Positions 1 to 8,391 of a stretch of DNA of 64,000 nt are shown in pieces; positions within the stretch are counted from its first letter, which is position 1, and every line of letters begins with the position of its first letter. The position numbers and the translations under genes are program-made. The stretch covers positions 124,001 to 188,000 of the forward strand of contig NZ_QXNY01000006.1 in NCBI RefSeq assembly GCF_003572205.1, in the 5' to 3' direction. The notes beneath the pieces are model-generated. The model saw nothing but the letters and a program-made list of their open reading frames with translations, did no database searches and was not told the DNA's origin. This DNA comes from Algihabitans albus. Lineage in GTDB: Bacteria > Pseudomonadota > Alphaproteobacteria > Kiloniellales > DSM-21159.

Positions 1-2
1 AT

Positions 3-998
3 ACGGCCTACATCGCCGCGACCTACGCCAAGCACATCCTCAAGATCGGACCGGACGACATCTGTTTTTCGGTTCCCAAGATCTATTTCGCCTACGGGTT
101 CGGCAACTCGGTCGTCTTCCCGCTGTCCTGCGGTGCGGCGACCCTACTGATGCAGGGTCGGCCCCAGCCCGCGGCCATCTTTGCACAGATCGCGCGGCAC
201 CGGCCTTCGCTGCTCTTCGGATTGCCGACGCTTTATACCGCGCTCGCCCGGGACGAGACAGCGGAGCGGGCGGACCTCTCGTCGGTACGTCTCTGTATCT
301 CCGCAGCGGAAGTCCTTTCGGCCGATATCGCGACGGCCTGGCAGCAGCGCTTCGGACTGGACATTGTCGAGGGTCTCGGCTCCACCGAGATGCTGCACAT
401 CTACCTCTCCAACGACGCGAAGCTGCGCAAGAGCGGTTCGGCCGGACGCGTGGTGCCTGGCTACGGAGTGAGGCTGCTGACCCCCGAGGGGCGGGAGGCT
501 GCCGTCGGCGAAGAGGGCGTAATGGCGGTACGCGGCCTCTCGGGTGCCGAGCTCTATTGGAACCGGCCGGAGAAGACTGCGGAAACGATGAAGGACGGAT
601 GGATTCACACCGGCGACCGCTTCGTTCGCGATGAAGACGGCTTCCATTTCTTTCGCGGCCGTGCGGACGATCTCGTCAAGGTCTCGGGCCAGTGGGTCTA
701 TCCGTTGGAGATCGAGCTCGCTCTCAACGAACACCCGAAGGTCCAGGAAGCCTGTGTCCAGGCCGTGGAGATGGCGGACAAACGCTTGACCATCAAGGCC
801 TGGATTGCTCCGGCGCGGGGGATCGAGCCGGAGGTCGCGTTGGCCGAGGAACTCAAGGTCTACACCAAAACGAAGCTGCTGCCGCACAAGTACCCGCGCG
901 AGGTCGTCTTCGTCGACAGCCTGCCGAAGACCGGTACGGACAAGATCGACCGGCAGGCGCTCCGTCGTCTCAACCTCTCTCACCCTGCAAGCGCCTGA
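3..998 (+). CDS. Benzoate/hydroxybenzoate-CoA ligase family protein (5' truncated)
   Basis: C-terminal part of an ANL-superfamily acyl-CoA synthetase. The reading frame is open from base 3, so the start lies outside the window. It contains the family's adenylation-domain motifs: GLGSTEM, YWNRPEKTAETM, the hinge-side TGDRF and FRGRADDLVKVSGQWV, and the C-terminal lysine segment LPKTGTDKIDRQ. These resemble benzoate-CoA and 4-hydroxybenzoate-CoA ligases. An AAGGAG motif at its stop serves the gentisate dioxygenase gene 12 bases downstream, so the two are probably co-transcribed. The enzyme would convert an aromatic acid plus ATP and CoA to an aryl-CoA. The exact substrate cannot be read from the sequence. 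Confidence 0.85.
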   Translation, partial: TAYIAATYAKHILKIGPDDICFSVPKIYFAYGFGNSVVFPLSCGAATLLMQGRPQPAAIFAQIARHRPSLLFGLPTLYTALARDETAERADLSSVRLCISAAEVLSADIATAWQQRFGLDIVEGLGSTEMLHIYLSNDAKLRKSGSAGRVVPGYGVRLLTPEGREAAVGEEGVMAVRGLSGAELYWNRPEKTAETMKDGWIHTGDRFVRDEDGFHFFRGRADDLVKVSGQWVYPLEIELALNEHPKVQEACVQAVEMADKRLTIKAWIAPARGIEPEVALAEELKVYTKTKLLPHKYPREVVFVDSLPKTGTDKIDRQALRRLNLSHPASA

Positions 999-1009
999 AG
1001 GAGACCGCC

Positions 1010-2056
1010 ATGGGGTCCCAGCCTTCCGCCGACACCGCGACGCGCGATGCCTTCTATCAGGAGATCGAGCCGGAGAATCTGCGCGCGCTCTGGTCCGTAA
1101 TGGCTGGGATCATCACGCCTGAACCCAAGAGCCCCTGCGTCGCTTTCAAGTGGACCTACGAAGCCGTGCGGGCGCGCCTGATGGAGGCAGCGGAGTTCAT
1201 CACGGCGAAAGAGGCCGAACGACGCGTACTGATTCTGGAGAACCCTGGCCTGAAGGGTACCTCCAAGGTCACGACATCGCTCTATTGCGGCGTCCAGCTT
1301 GTGATGCCGGGCGAAGTTGCGCCGGCGCATCGCCACAGCCAATCGGCGCTGCGCTTCGTGCTTGAGGCAAAGGGCGGCCACACCGCGGTCGGCGGCGAAA
1401 AGACGGAGATGCACTTCGGCGACTTCATTATCACGCCGAACTGGGAGTGGCACGATCACGGCAACACCTCCGACACGCCAGTGCTCTGGCTCGACGGCTT
1501 GGACATTCCCATTGTCCAGTTTCTCGATGCGTCCTTCGCCGAGGCTCTCGGCGAGGACGAACAGCCGCTCAGCAAACCGGAGGGCGACAGCCTGGCCCGC
1601 TTCGGCACCAACATGCTGCCCGTCGGCTTCGAGAAAACAACGCCGACCTCGCCGGTCTTCAACTATCCCTACGAGCGCTCGCGCGAAGCGCTAGAGAGTT
1701 TGCGTGCCCGTGACGACTGGGATCCCTGGCACGGGCTGAAGATGCGCTACGTCAATCCCCTCGACGGCGGCTGGGCGATGCCGACCATCGGCACCTGTCT
1801 CCAATTGCTGCCGAAGGGCTTCGTCACGCGACCCTACCGCTCGACCGATGCCACGGTCTTCGTCGGGGTCGAGGGGTGCGGCAGCATCAGAATCGACGGC
1901 GAAAGTTTCACCTGGGCCCCGCGCGATGTCGTCGTGGTGCCGTCCTGGCGGGAGGTGGTGCACGAGGTTGCGGAGGACGCCGTGCTCTTCAGCTACTCCG
2001 ACCGCCCGGTACAAGAGAAGCTTGGCCTTTGGCGCGAACGCCGAGGCAATCAGTAA
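1010..2056 (+). CDS. Gentisate 1,2-dioxygenase (bicupin)
   Basis: Ring-cleaving Fe(II) dioxygenase of the cupin superfamily, 348 aa, converting gentisate to maleylpyruvate. The N-terminal cupin carries the family signature PAHRHSQSALRFVLE (metal-binding HxH) followed by GDFIITPNWEWHDHGN and WLDGLDIP. The second cupin (about residues 240-345) is degenerate in metal ligands, as is usual. The start was chosen at the ATG behind AAGGAG that overlaps the end of the upstream ligase. It lies in an operon with the next two enzymes of the gentisate pathway. Confidence 0.9.
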   Translation: MGSQPSADTATRDAFYQEIEPENLRALWSVMAGIITPEPKSPCVAFKWTYEAVRARLMEAAEFITAKEAERRVLILENPGLKGTSKVTTSLYCGVQLVMPGEVAPAHRHSQSALRFVLEAKGGHTAVGGEKTEMHFGDFIITPNWEWHDHGNTSDTPVLWLDGLDIPIVQFLDASFAEALGEDEQPLSKPEGDSLARFGTNMLPVGFEKTTPTSPVFNYPYERSREALESLRARDDWDPWHGLKMRYVNPLDGGWAMPTIGTCLQLLPKGFVTRPYRSTDATVFVGVEGCGSIRIDGESFTWAPRDVVVVPSWREVVHEVAEDAVLFSYSDRPVQEKLGLWRERRGNQ

Positions 2057-2100
2057 CGATAGCGCGCCAGCAGTTCGAAACCTCGAGGGCAGTTCCAACT

Positions 2101-2799
2101 ATGACCGATTTCGTGATCGCTCCGCCGCCTCAGGCCTCCGTCGCGGTGCGCAACTCTGCGGCTCGATTCCCGGTGCGTCGTATCTTCTGCGTTGGCCGCA
2201 ACTACGCGGCTCATGCGCGCGAAATGGGCAAGGACCCGGATCGCGAACCACCCTTCTTCTTCACCAAACCGGCGGATGTCGTTGTCGATAACGACCAGGA
2301 GATCCCCTATCCGCCGGAGACGAAAGACTTCCACTACGAGATCGAACTTGTGGTCGCGGTGGGAACCGGAGGCCGGAACATACCGGCCGATCAGGTCCTT
2401 GATCATCTCTGGGGCGCCTCCGTCGGAATCGACCTGACACGGCGAGACCTGCAGCTAGCGGCGCGCGACAAGGGACGGCCCTGGGATTTCGGCAAGGCCT
2501 TCGATCTGTCGGCACCCATCGCACCCTTGACGCCGATGTTCGAGGTTCCGTCGGTCGAGAAGGGTCGCATCTGGTTGGCGGTCAACGGCGAGATCAAGCA
2601 GGACGCAGATCTTGCTGACTTGATCTGGTCGGTCAGGGAGCACGTTTCGATCCTGTCCCATTCGATTGTTCTTGCGCCCGGCGACCTGATCATGACCGGG
2701 ACGCCCGCTGGCGTGGGCCCCGTGGTGCCGGGCGATATCATCACCGGTGGGGTCGAGGGACTCGGCGAGATCCGGACGCCGATCGGGCCGGCGTTGTGA
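2101..2799 (+). CDS. Fumarylpyruvate hydrolase (FAH family)
   Basis: Fumarylacetoacetate-hydrolase-family protein of 232 aa. It has the FAH-fold signatures FCVGRNYAAHARE, the metal-binding block FHYEIELVV, SVGIDLTRRDLQ and the closing TGTPAGVGPV. In this context it would hydrolyse fumarylpyruvate to fumarate and pyruvate, the last step of the glutathione-dependent gentisate route. Its TGA overlaps the ATG of the isomerase gene, indicating translational coupling. Confidence 0.88.
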   Translation: MTDFVIAPPPQASVAVRNSAARFPVRRIFCVGRNYAAHAREMGKDPDREPPFFFTKPADVVVDNDQEIPYPPETKDFHYEIELVVAVGTGGRNIPADQVLDHLWGASVGIDLTRRDLQLAARDKGRPWDFGKAFDLSAPIAPLTPMFEVPSVEKGRIWLAVNGEIKQDADLADLIWSVREHVSILSHSIVLAPGDLIMTGTPAGVGPVVPGDIITGGVEGLGEIRTPIGPAL

Positions 2800-3443
2800 T
2801 GGGCTACGTCCTGCACAACTTTTTTCGGTCGTCCACCTCGTTTCGGGTCCGCGCCACGCTGAACCTGAAGGGCCTCGACTACGCCTATCTGCCGTATGCG
2901 CTGCGGAAGGGCGAACAGCGCGACAGCCGGCATCTTGCCCTCAATCCGCAAGGCTTGGTGCCGACTCTCGAGACGCCGCAGGGTCCTCTGGCCCAGTCTC
3001 TGGCGATCATCGAGTGGCTCGAGGAAACCAATCCCGAGCCACCGCTTCTGCCGAGCGACCCCTGGGCGCGCGCGCGGGTCCGGAGTCTGGCGCAGGCGGT
3101 CGCGCTCGATATCCACCCCATCAACAATCTTCGTGTGCTGCGCTATCTGTCCGAGGTTCTCGGTGCCGACGAGGAAGCTGTTGCAGTTTGGTTCCGCCAT
3201 TGGGTGTCCGAGACCTTCGCGCCGCTTGAACAACGCCTCTCGCAGGAGCCAGAGACAGGACAGTTCTGCCATGGCGAATCGCCAAGCTTGGCCGACATCT
3301 GTCTCGCCGGCCAGGTCCTGAGCAATCGGCGTTTCTCCGTCTCCATCGCCGACTATCCGACGATCCAAAGGATTTTCGATGCCTGCATGGCGCTTCCGGC
3401 TTTCGAGGCGGCGGCGCCCAACAATCAGCCTGACGCGGAATAG
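2799..3443 (+). CDS. Maleylpyruvate/maleylacetoacetate isomerase (zeta-class GST)
   Basis: Glutathione-S-transferase zeta-class protein of 214 aa. The catalytic N-terminal motif SSTSFRVRATLNLKGL (SSxSxRVR type) is intact, followed by the cis-proline region NPQGLVPTLE and a helical C-terminal domain. It should isomerise maleylpyruvate to fumarylpyruvate using glutathione. The ATG at 2799 overlaps the preceding stop (TGATG). A GTG at 2796 is also possible. Confidence 0.87.
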   Translation: MGYVLHNFFRSSTSFRVRATLNLKGLDYAYLPYALRKGEQRDSRHLALNPQGLVPTLETPQGPLAQSLAIIEWLEETNPEPPLLPSDPWARARVRSLAQAVALDIHPINNLRVLRYLSEVLGADEEAVAVWFRHWVSETFAPLEQRLSQEPETGQFCHGESPSLADICLAGQVLSNRRFSVSIADYPTIQRIFDACMALPAFEAAAPNNQPDAE

Positions 3444-3475
3444 CGCGGGCAGTTCAGTTTCCGAGGGAGGAAAAC

Positions 3476-4444
3476 ATGCAACTTGTGAGGACGCTTATCT
3501 GCGGCGCATTTGCGCTGACGCTTTCCATGGGGGCTGCCGTGGCGCAGACCGTCTCCATCGCGACGCTGCCGCAAGGCTCGGTCTGGAACACCATGGGAAA
3601 CGTGATCGCCGGTGCCGTGCGGGAACACGGCGACATCCGCATGGTCGTGCAGCCTTACGGCGGCAACCTGGCCATGATGCAGGCTGTCCATCAGGGACTT
3701 GCCGAGTTCTCTATCAACGACATCAACGATGTCATCGTCGCCGTTGCCGGGGAGGCCGACTACCGGGACAACGCACAGAGCGAGCTCCGGGTCGTCGCCA
3801 AGCTCAACGCGCTGCCCGTTGGCCTCTACGTTCGCGAAGACCTGGGAATTGACAGAATTGCCGACTTGAAGGGCAAGCGCGTCTCCTCTGGATGGAATGC
3901 GTTTCCGATTGCCAACGCTCATGTCTCCGCGATTTTGACGGCTGGCGGACTGACCTACGACGATGTCGTCGGCGTTCCGGTTCCAGGCCTGATCCGCGGT
4001 TCCGACGACCTGGTCTCCGGCCGCACAGATGCGGCCTTCTTCGCCGTTGGCGGACCCAAGGTCGCCGAGGTCGATGCGGCCGTGGATGGCGTTCGCTTCC
4101 TCGAGATCGACAGCGACCCGGCAGCTCTTGAGCGCATTCAGGCGGTGCGTCCTGCCTTCTACCTTTCGGAGGTGACACCTGCGCCTTATCGCGTCGGGAT
4201 CGAGGCGCCCATGATGATGGTGACTTGGGACAATGTCCTGGTGGCCGGGGCCCATGTACCCGACGAGACGGTCTATGCACTCCTGGCCGCAATGGCCGAG
4301 GCCGAGGACGCGCTTGGCGAGGCCTATCCGCCGTTGCGTGCCTTCTCGGTCGAGGCCGCCTATGTCGATTACCCCGGTGCGACCTACCATCCGGGTGCGG
4401 TCCGCTTCTTCGAGGAGAATGCGGTCGCAAAGAGAGCTTTTTGA
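3476..4444 (+). CDS. TAXI-family TRAP transporter solute-binding protein
   Basis: Periplasmic substrate receptor of 322 aa with a Sec signal peptide (about residues 1-23, cleavage after AVA-Q). The mature region begins with SIATLPQGSVWNTMGNVIAGAV and continues with QPYGGNLAMMQAVHQGLAEFSI, which is the TAXI (TRAP-associated extracytoplasmic immunogenic protein) layout. Start ATG follows GAGGGAGG. It is coupled to the fused permease 3 bases downstream. Its position behind gentisate-pathway genes suggests import of an aromatic acid; this is inference. Confidence 0.87.
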   Translation: MQLVRTLICGAFALTLSMGAAVAQTVSIATLPQGSVWNTMGNVIAGAVREHGDIRMVVQPYGGNLAMMQAVHQGLAEFSINDINDVIVAVAGEADYRDNAQSELRVVAKLNALPVGLYVREDLGIDRIADLKGKRVSSGWNAFPIANAHVSAILTAGGLTYDDVVGVPVPGLIRGSDDLVSGRTDAAFFAVGGPKVAEVDAAVDGVRFLEIDSDPAALERIQAVRPAFYLSEVTPAPYRVGIEAPMMMVTWDNVLVAGAHVPDETVYALLAAMAEAEDALGEAYPPLRAFSVEAAYVDYPGATYHPGAVRFFEENAVAKRAF

Positions 4445-4447
4445 ACG

Positions 4448-6421
4448 ATGGCACGCCGCCCCGGCGCAGCCTCCGCAGCCGCAGACTCCGCTACTGCCGA
4501 ACCGGTCGCCAAACGCTTGACTGACCGCAGCGCGGGGCTGCTGGCTTTCGCACTCACCTTGGTCGCACTTGCCTGGGCCAGCGATTTACCGGCGAGGTTC
4601 GGCTACGGTCTCTATACGGAACAGTTCCTGGCCGTCGTTCTCGCCCTCTCGCTCGGGCTGGTCTTCCTCTCCCGACCGTCACGCTTGCCCATGGTCGATC
4701 GGATGCTGGCGGCTGCCGGTCTTGCCGGAGGGCTATGGATCGCCTTCGATTATCCCAGGCTCGTTGCCGAGCAGATGAATCTGCCGGTGGAAGGCTTGGC
4801 GCTTGCCGTCGTTATGTTGGTACTCGTGCTGGAGGGCCTGCGCCGGACGACCGGCTGGATGCTGGTTGTCGTCGTTCTCACGATTCTGGCGCTGGGCCTC
4901 CTCGGCCATCAGATCCCTGGGGACCTGCAGACGCGCTTCGTCGCGCCCGAGCGGCTTCTGATCTATCTCGGTTTCGATGCGAACGGGCTGTTCGGCTTGA
5001 CCCTTATGGTCGCGGCCACGGTCGTCATCGCTTTTGTCTTCTTCGGTCAACTTCTGCTGAAGTCCGGCGGCGCCGACTTCTTCAATGACATCGCCATGGG
5101 GTTGATGGGCCGCCGACGCGGCGGCTCTGCGAAGATCGCTGTCGTCGCCTCCGGCTTGTTCGGGTCCATTTCCGGCGTCGTGGTGTCCAACATCGTCGCG
5201 ACCGGAGTTGTCACCATCCGCATGATGACCCGGTCGGGATACAAGCGGCATCAAGCGGCCGCGATCGAAGCAGTCGCCTCGACCGGAGGGCAGATCGTGC
5301 CGCCGGTCATGGGGGCTGTTGCCTTTCTGATGGCGGATATCCTGCAGAAACCCTATTCCGACGTCGTCATAGCCGCGATCATCCCGGCGGTTCTCTACTA
5401 CCTCGCTGTCTTCGTTCAGGTGGATCTGCAGGCGGCGCGGGACGGTATTGCCGTGGTCGATGGGGAGGAGATCCCCAAGACGCGATCGGTGGCCGGGCGC
5501 GGGTGGGTCTTCATCCTGCCCTTTGCCGCCATTGTCGCTGCGCTCTTCTGGTTCGGACAACGGCCGGAGACGGCTGCGCTCTGGGGCTGCGCCGTCGCCC
5601 TGGCGGTCGGTCTCTTGAAGGGCTATCACAACCGCATGACTTTGACGGCCATTCTTGGCGCCGTCACCGATACCGGGCGTTCGGTTATCGACATCGTCAT
5701 GATTGCCGCCGCCGCCGGTTTCATCATCGGGGTTCTGAACATTACCGGCCTGGGCTTCGCCTTGACCTTCTCGCTGGTGGCGCTTGGGGGGAGCAATCTT
5801 CTGCTCCTGCTATTGATTGCCGCGGCCGTTTGTCTCGTCCTGGGCATGGGCATGCCGACAGTCGGCGTCTATCTGCTGCTCGCCGTTCTGATCGCGCCGT
5901 CGCTGGTGCAGAGCGGGGTGGAGCCGATCGCTGCCCACCTCTTCATCTTCTATCTCGGCATGATGTCGATGGTCACACCACCGGTCGGGATCGGCGCCTT
6001 CTTTGCCGCCTCGATTGCCGATGCGCGGCCGATGCAGACGGCCGTCACGGCCATGCGCTACGGTTGGTCGGCCTATATCGTCCCGTTCCTCTTCGTGCTC
6101 TCGCCGACGCTTCTGATGATCGGCGAGCCGGGCGATATCTTCTGGTCCGTGGCCGCCGCCGCCGCCGGTGTCTATCTGATATCGGCAGCCTCGGTCGGCT
6201 GGATCGCCGGCTCGCCGGAACCGCTGCGCCGGATCGGCTTCCTTCTGGCGGGCGCGCTGCTGCTCTATCCGCAAACCGAGCCCCAGGGGCTCGTCGTCAA
6301 TGCGCTTGGCCTGCTGTTTGGGATCGCCGTCTATGTGGCCGGGTCGTTTTGGCGTCCGGCCGGCAGGCTCACTCCTGGCGCAAGCGGTGCGGCTCTGCCC
6401 CGAGCGCGGAAACGCCCCTAG
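4448..6421 (+). CDS. TRAP transporter fused permease (DctQM type)
   Basis: Integral membrane protein of 657 aa. About 16-18 hydrophobic segments are predicted by eye, consistent with a fused small (DctQ) and large (DctM) TRAP subunit as usual for TAXI systems. Diagnostic DctM-like segments are GLFGSISGVVVSNIVATG, AAAIEAVASTGGQIVPPVMG and VLGMGMPTVGVYLL. It forms a complete two-component importer with the binding protein just upstream and closes the aromatic-acid operon. Confidence 0.88.
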   Translation: MARRPGAASAAADSATAEPVAKRLTDRSAGLLAFALTLVALAWASDLPARFGYGLYTEQFLAVVLALSLGLVFLSRPSRLPMVDRMLAAAGLAGGLWIAFDYPRLVAEQMNLPVEGLALAVVMLVLVLEGLRRTTGWMLVVVVLTILALGLLGHQIPGDLQTRFVAPERLLIYLGFDANGLFGLTLMVAATVVIAFVFFGQLLLKSGGADFFNDIAMGLMGRRRGGSAKIAVVASGLFGSISGVVVSNIVATGVVTIRMMTRSGYKRHQAAAIEAVASTGGQIVPPVMGAVAFLMADILQKPYSDVVIAAIIPAVLYYLAVFVQVDLQAARDGIAVVDGEEIPKTRSVAGRGWVFILPFAAIVAALFWFGQRPETAALWGCAVALAVGLLKGYHNRMTLTAILGAVTDTGRSVIDIVMIAAAAGFIIGVLNITGLGFALTFSLVALGGSNLLLLLLIAAAVCLVLGMGMPTVGVYLLLAVLIAPSLVQSGVEPIAAHLFIFYLGMMSMVTPPVGIGAFFAASIADARPMQTAVTAMRYGWSAYIVPFLFVLSPTLLMIGEPGDIFWSVAAAAAGVYLISAASVGWIAGSPEPLRRIGFLLAGALLLYPQTEPQGLVVNALGLLFGIAVYVAGSFWRPAGRLTPGASGAALPRARKRP

Positions 6422-6649
6422 TCGATAGGGTGTTGACGATCCTGCCCTGCGAAGCCAGATCCTCCCGACATGCTCTTGTGGTCCGCGCAGAACATGAGCC
6501 CTGAACGGGCGCGGCGACGTCTTTCGCTGCCTGAGTTCTACTACTCTGCCAGTTTCTCATTCTCTCCGGTCGGATCGGACCCATCGGATGTCGCTGCTCA
6601 GGATCGCCGAAGACCCGTCAAAGGCGAGGCTCCGGCTGGACGGTATCGG

Positions 6650-6784
6650 TTAGCCCCCGATGATCAGGAGTGCCCCGCTCAGGACGAGCCTGGCGGCAAA
6701 GAAGACCATGAAGCAGTAGCCCATGATCTCTCGCATATGCAGGCCTGCAATGGCCAAGAGCGGGATGATCCAGAACGGCCTGTT
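6650..6784 (-). pseudogene. AtoE-type short-chain fatty acid transporter, C-terminal remnant
   Basis: About 44 codons ending in TAA read NRPFWIIPLLAIAGL then REIMGYCFMVFF. This aligns with the last helix region of AtoE, where E. coli has QPFWALPALAIAGL followed by RDIMGYC. Upstream the frame has no AtoE-like sequence and no start, so only the tail survives. It lies between the TRAP operon and dusA. Confidence 0.6.
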
Positions 6785-7223
6785 CCTTGGAAACGTCGAT
6801 GCTGTGCACGGCGGTGGCATGGGTGATGACCTTGGCGATGTAGGAGAACTCCGATCCCAGTGCCGCCGGGCCCAACTGCTCCTTCAGCCGCCGCAGGGCG
6901 TGGCCTTCGAGCGGCGCAACGGCTTCTTGACCTCTTGCAGATCGGTAACGTGCAGGTCGATTAAGTCGCCGAAGGTCGCTATGTCCTCCGGCCTGTGTGC
7001 AGAGATGCTCTCGCCGTGGTCCGCACGGCACTCCATTTCCAAGGCCCGGAGCTGGGCGTCACGATGGTCCGGACAGTCTCGGAGGCGTAGCGGCTTTTCG
7101 CCGGATCTGGACGCGCCAACGGCCCGAGGGGCACATGGGTCAAGGTGGTTGCGGCCCTGCGCGCACCGAGAGATCACAAGGCGTCCACAGGTGTGCAATT
7201 CAGCTCAAGATGGGCTAGTTTCG
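6785..7223. other. Non-coding or decayed stretch before dusA
   Basis: About 440 bases without a gene I can support. On the minus strand two frames carry protein-like composition (around 6900-7060 and 6790-6900), but they lie in different frames and match no family I recognise. I read this as decayed coding sequence attached to the AtoE remnant, though unrecognised sequence is possible. Confidence 0.35.
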
Positions 7224-7256
7224 GTGTGGCTCAATGCTTTGGTGTTCCGAAAAATC

Positions 7257-8255
7257 GTGAAAGATCAATTGCATAGATTTTCCGTGGCGCCGATGATGGA
7301 CTGGACGGACCGGCATGACCGGTACTTCCTGCGCCTGATCTCGCGGCGTGCCCGGCTCTATACGGAGATGATCACGACCGGCGCTTTGCTGCATGGCCGG
7401 GCGGAGCGGTTTCTGGCCTTCGATCCGTCCGAGCATCCGGTGGCGCTGCAGCTCGGCGGCTGCGATCCGGCGGCCCTGGCCGACTGCGCGCGCCTGGCCG
7501 AGGCCTGGGGCTACGACGAGGTCAATCTCAACGTCGGCTGTCCGAGCGACCGCGTGCAGAACGCGCGTTTCGGCGCCTGCCTGATGGCGGAGCCGGCGCT
7601 GGTGGCGCGCTGCATCGCGGCCATGGGCTCGGCGACCCGGCTGCCGGTCACGGTGAAGTGCCGGATCGGCATCGACGCGCAGGACGACTACGCCGACTTC
7701 CGCAGCTTCGTGGAGGTGGTCGCCGGGGAGGGTGGGGCCGAGACCTTCATCGTGCATGCCCGCAAGGCCTGGCTCCAGGGTTTGAGCCCCAAGGAGAACC
7801 GGGAGGTCCCGCCGCTGCGCTACGACGTCGTGCAGCGGCTGAAGCAGGAGCGGCCGGACCTGACGGTCGTGTTGAACGGCGGTCTCACCGATCTCGACCA
7901 GGCCGAGGCCCAGCTTGCACAGGTCGACGGCGTGATGTTGGGACGGGCCGCCTATCAGGACCCCTGGGTCCTCGCCCAGGTCGACCGCCGCTTCTTCGGG
8001 GACGACGGTCCGGACCCTACGCGCCAGGCGGTGCTCGAGAAAATGAAAGCCTATATCGAGCGGCAGCGACAGGATGGCGTGCCGGCCAAGGCCATCGCCC
8101 GCCATCTGCTCGGCCTCTTCAATGGTCTGCCGGGCGCGCGGGCCTGGCGGCGCGAACTGAGCGAACGCATGCGTTCGGAGGACGCGGGGCCAGAGATCCT
8201 CGACCTCGCCTATGCCCCGGTGGCCGAGGCGCTGGCCCGCCGGCTGGCCGCCTGA
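7257..8255 (+). CDS. dusA: tRNA-dihydrouridine synthase A
   Basis: FMN-dependent reductase of about 332 aa that makes dihydrouridine in the tRNA D-loop. It is recognised from HRFSVAPMMDWTDRH at the N-terminus, LYTEMITTGALLHG, FDPSEHPVALQLGG and the active-site segment NLNVGCPSDRVQ with its catalytic cysteine. No ATG precedes the conserved start. GTG 7257 was chosen because it gives the usual DusA length; GTG 7242 or TTG 7269 are alternatives and no strong ribosome-binding site decides. The same frame is open upstream to 6723, but that extension is not DusA-like. Confidence 0.88.
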   Translation: MKDQLHRFSVAPMMDWTDRHDRYFLRLISRRARLYTEMITTGALLHGRAERFLAFDPSEHPVALQLGGCDPAALADCARLAEAWGYDEVNLNVGCPSDRVQNARFGACLMAEPALVARCIAAMGSATRLPVTVKCRIGIDAQDDYADFRSFVEVVAGEGGAETFIVHARKAWLQGLSPKENREVPPLRYDVVQRLKQERPDLTVVLNGGLTDLDQAEAQLAQVDGVMLGRAAYQDPWVLAQVDRRFFGDDGPDPTRQAVLEKMKAYIERQRQDGVPAKAIARHLLGLFNGLPGARAWRRELSERMRSEDAGPEILDLAYAPVAEALARRLAA

Positions 8256-8391
8256 ACCCTCTCCAGTGTCTGCTGATTTTTAGACGAGGCCCTCGCGTCA
8301 CGATGCTTTGCCGGTCGTTCGTCGGCGATATACCATCGGGACTTCCGATCTCCGGTACCGCCCCAACTTCCCGGACGAAAGAGCGAACAAG

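Noticed and set aside
6723-7256. N-terminal extension of DusA in the same frame
   Set aside because: The conserved protein begins at HRFSVAPMMDW; the extension has no homology and covers the AtoE remnant on the other strand.
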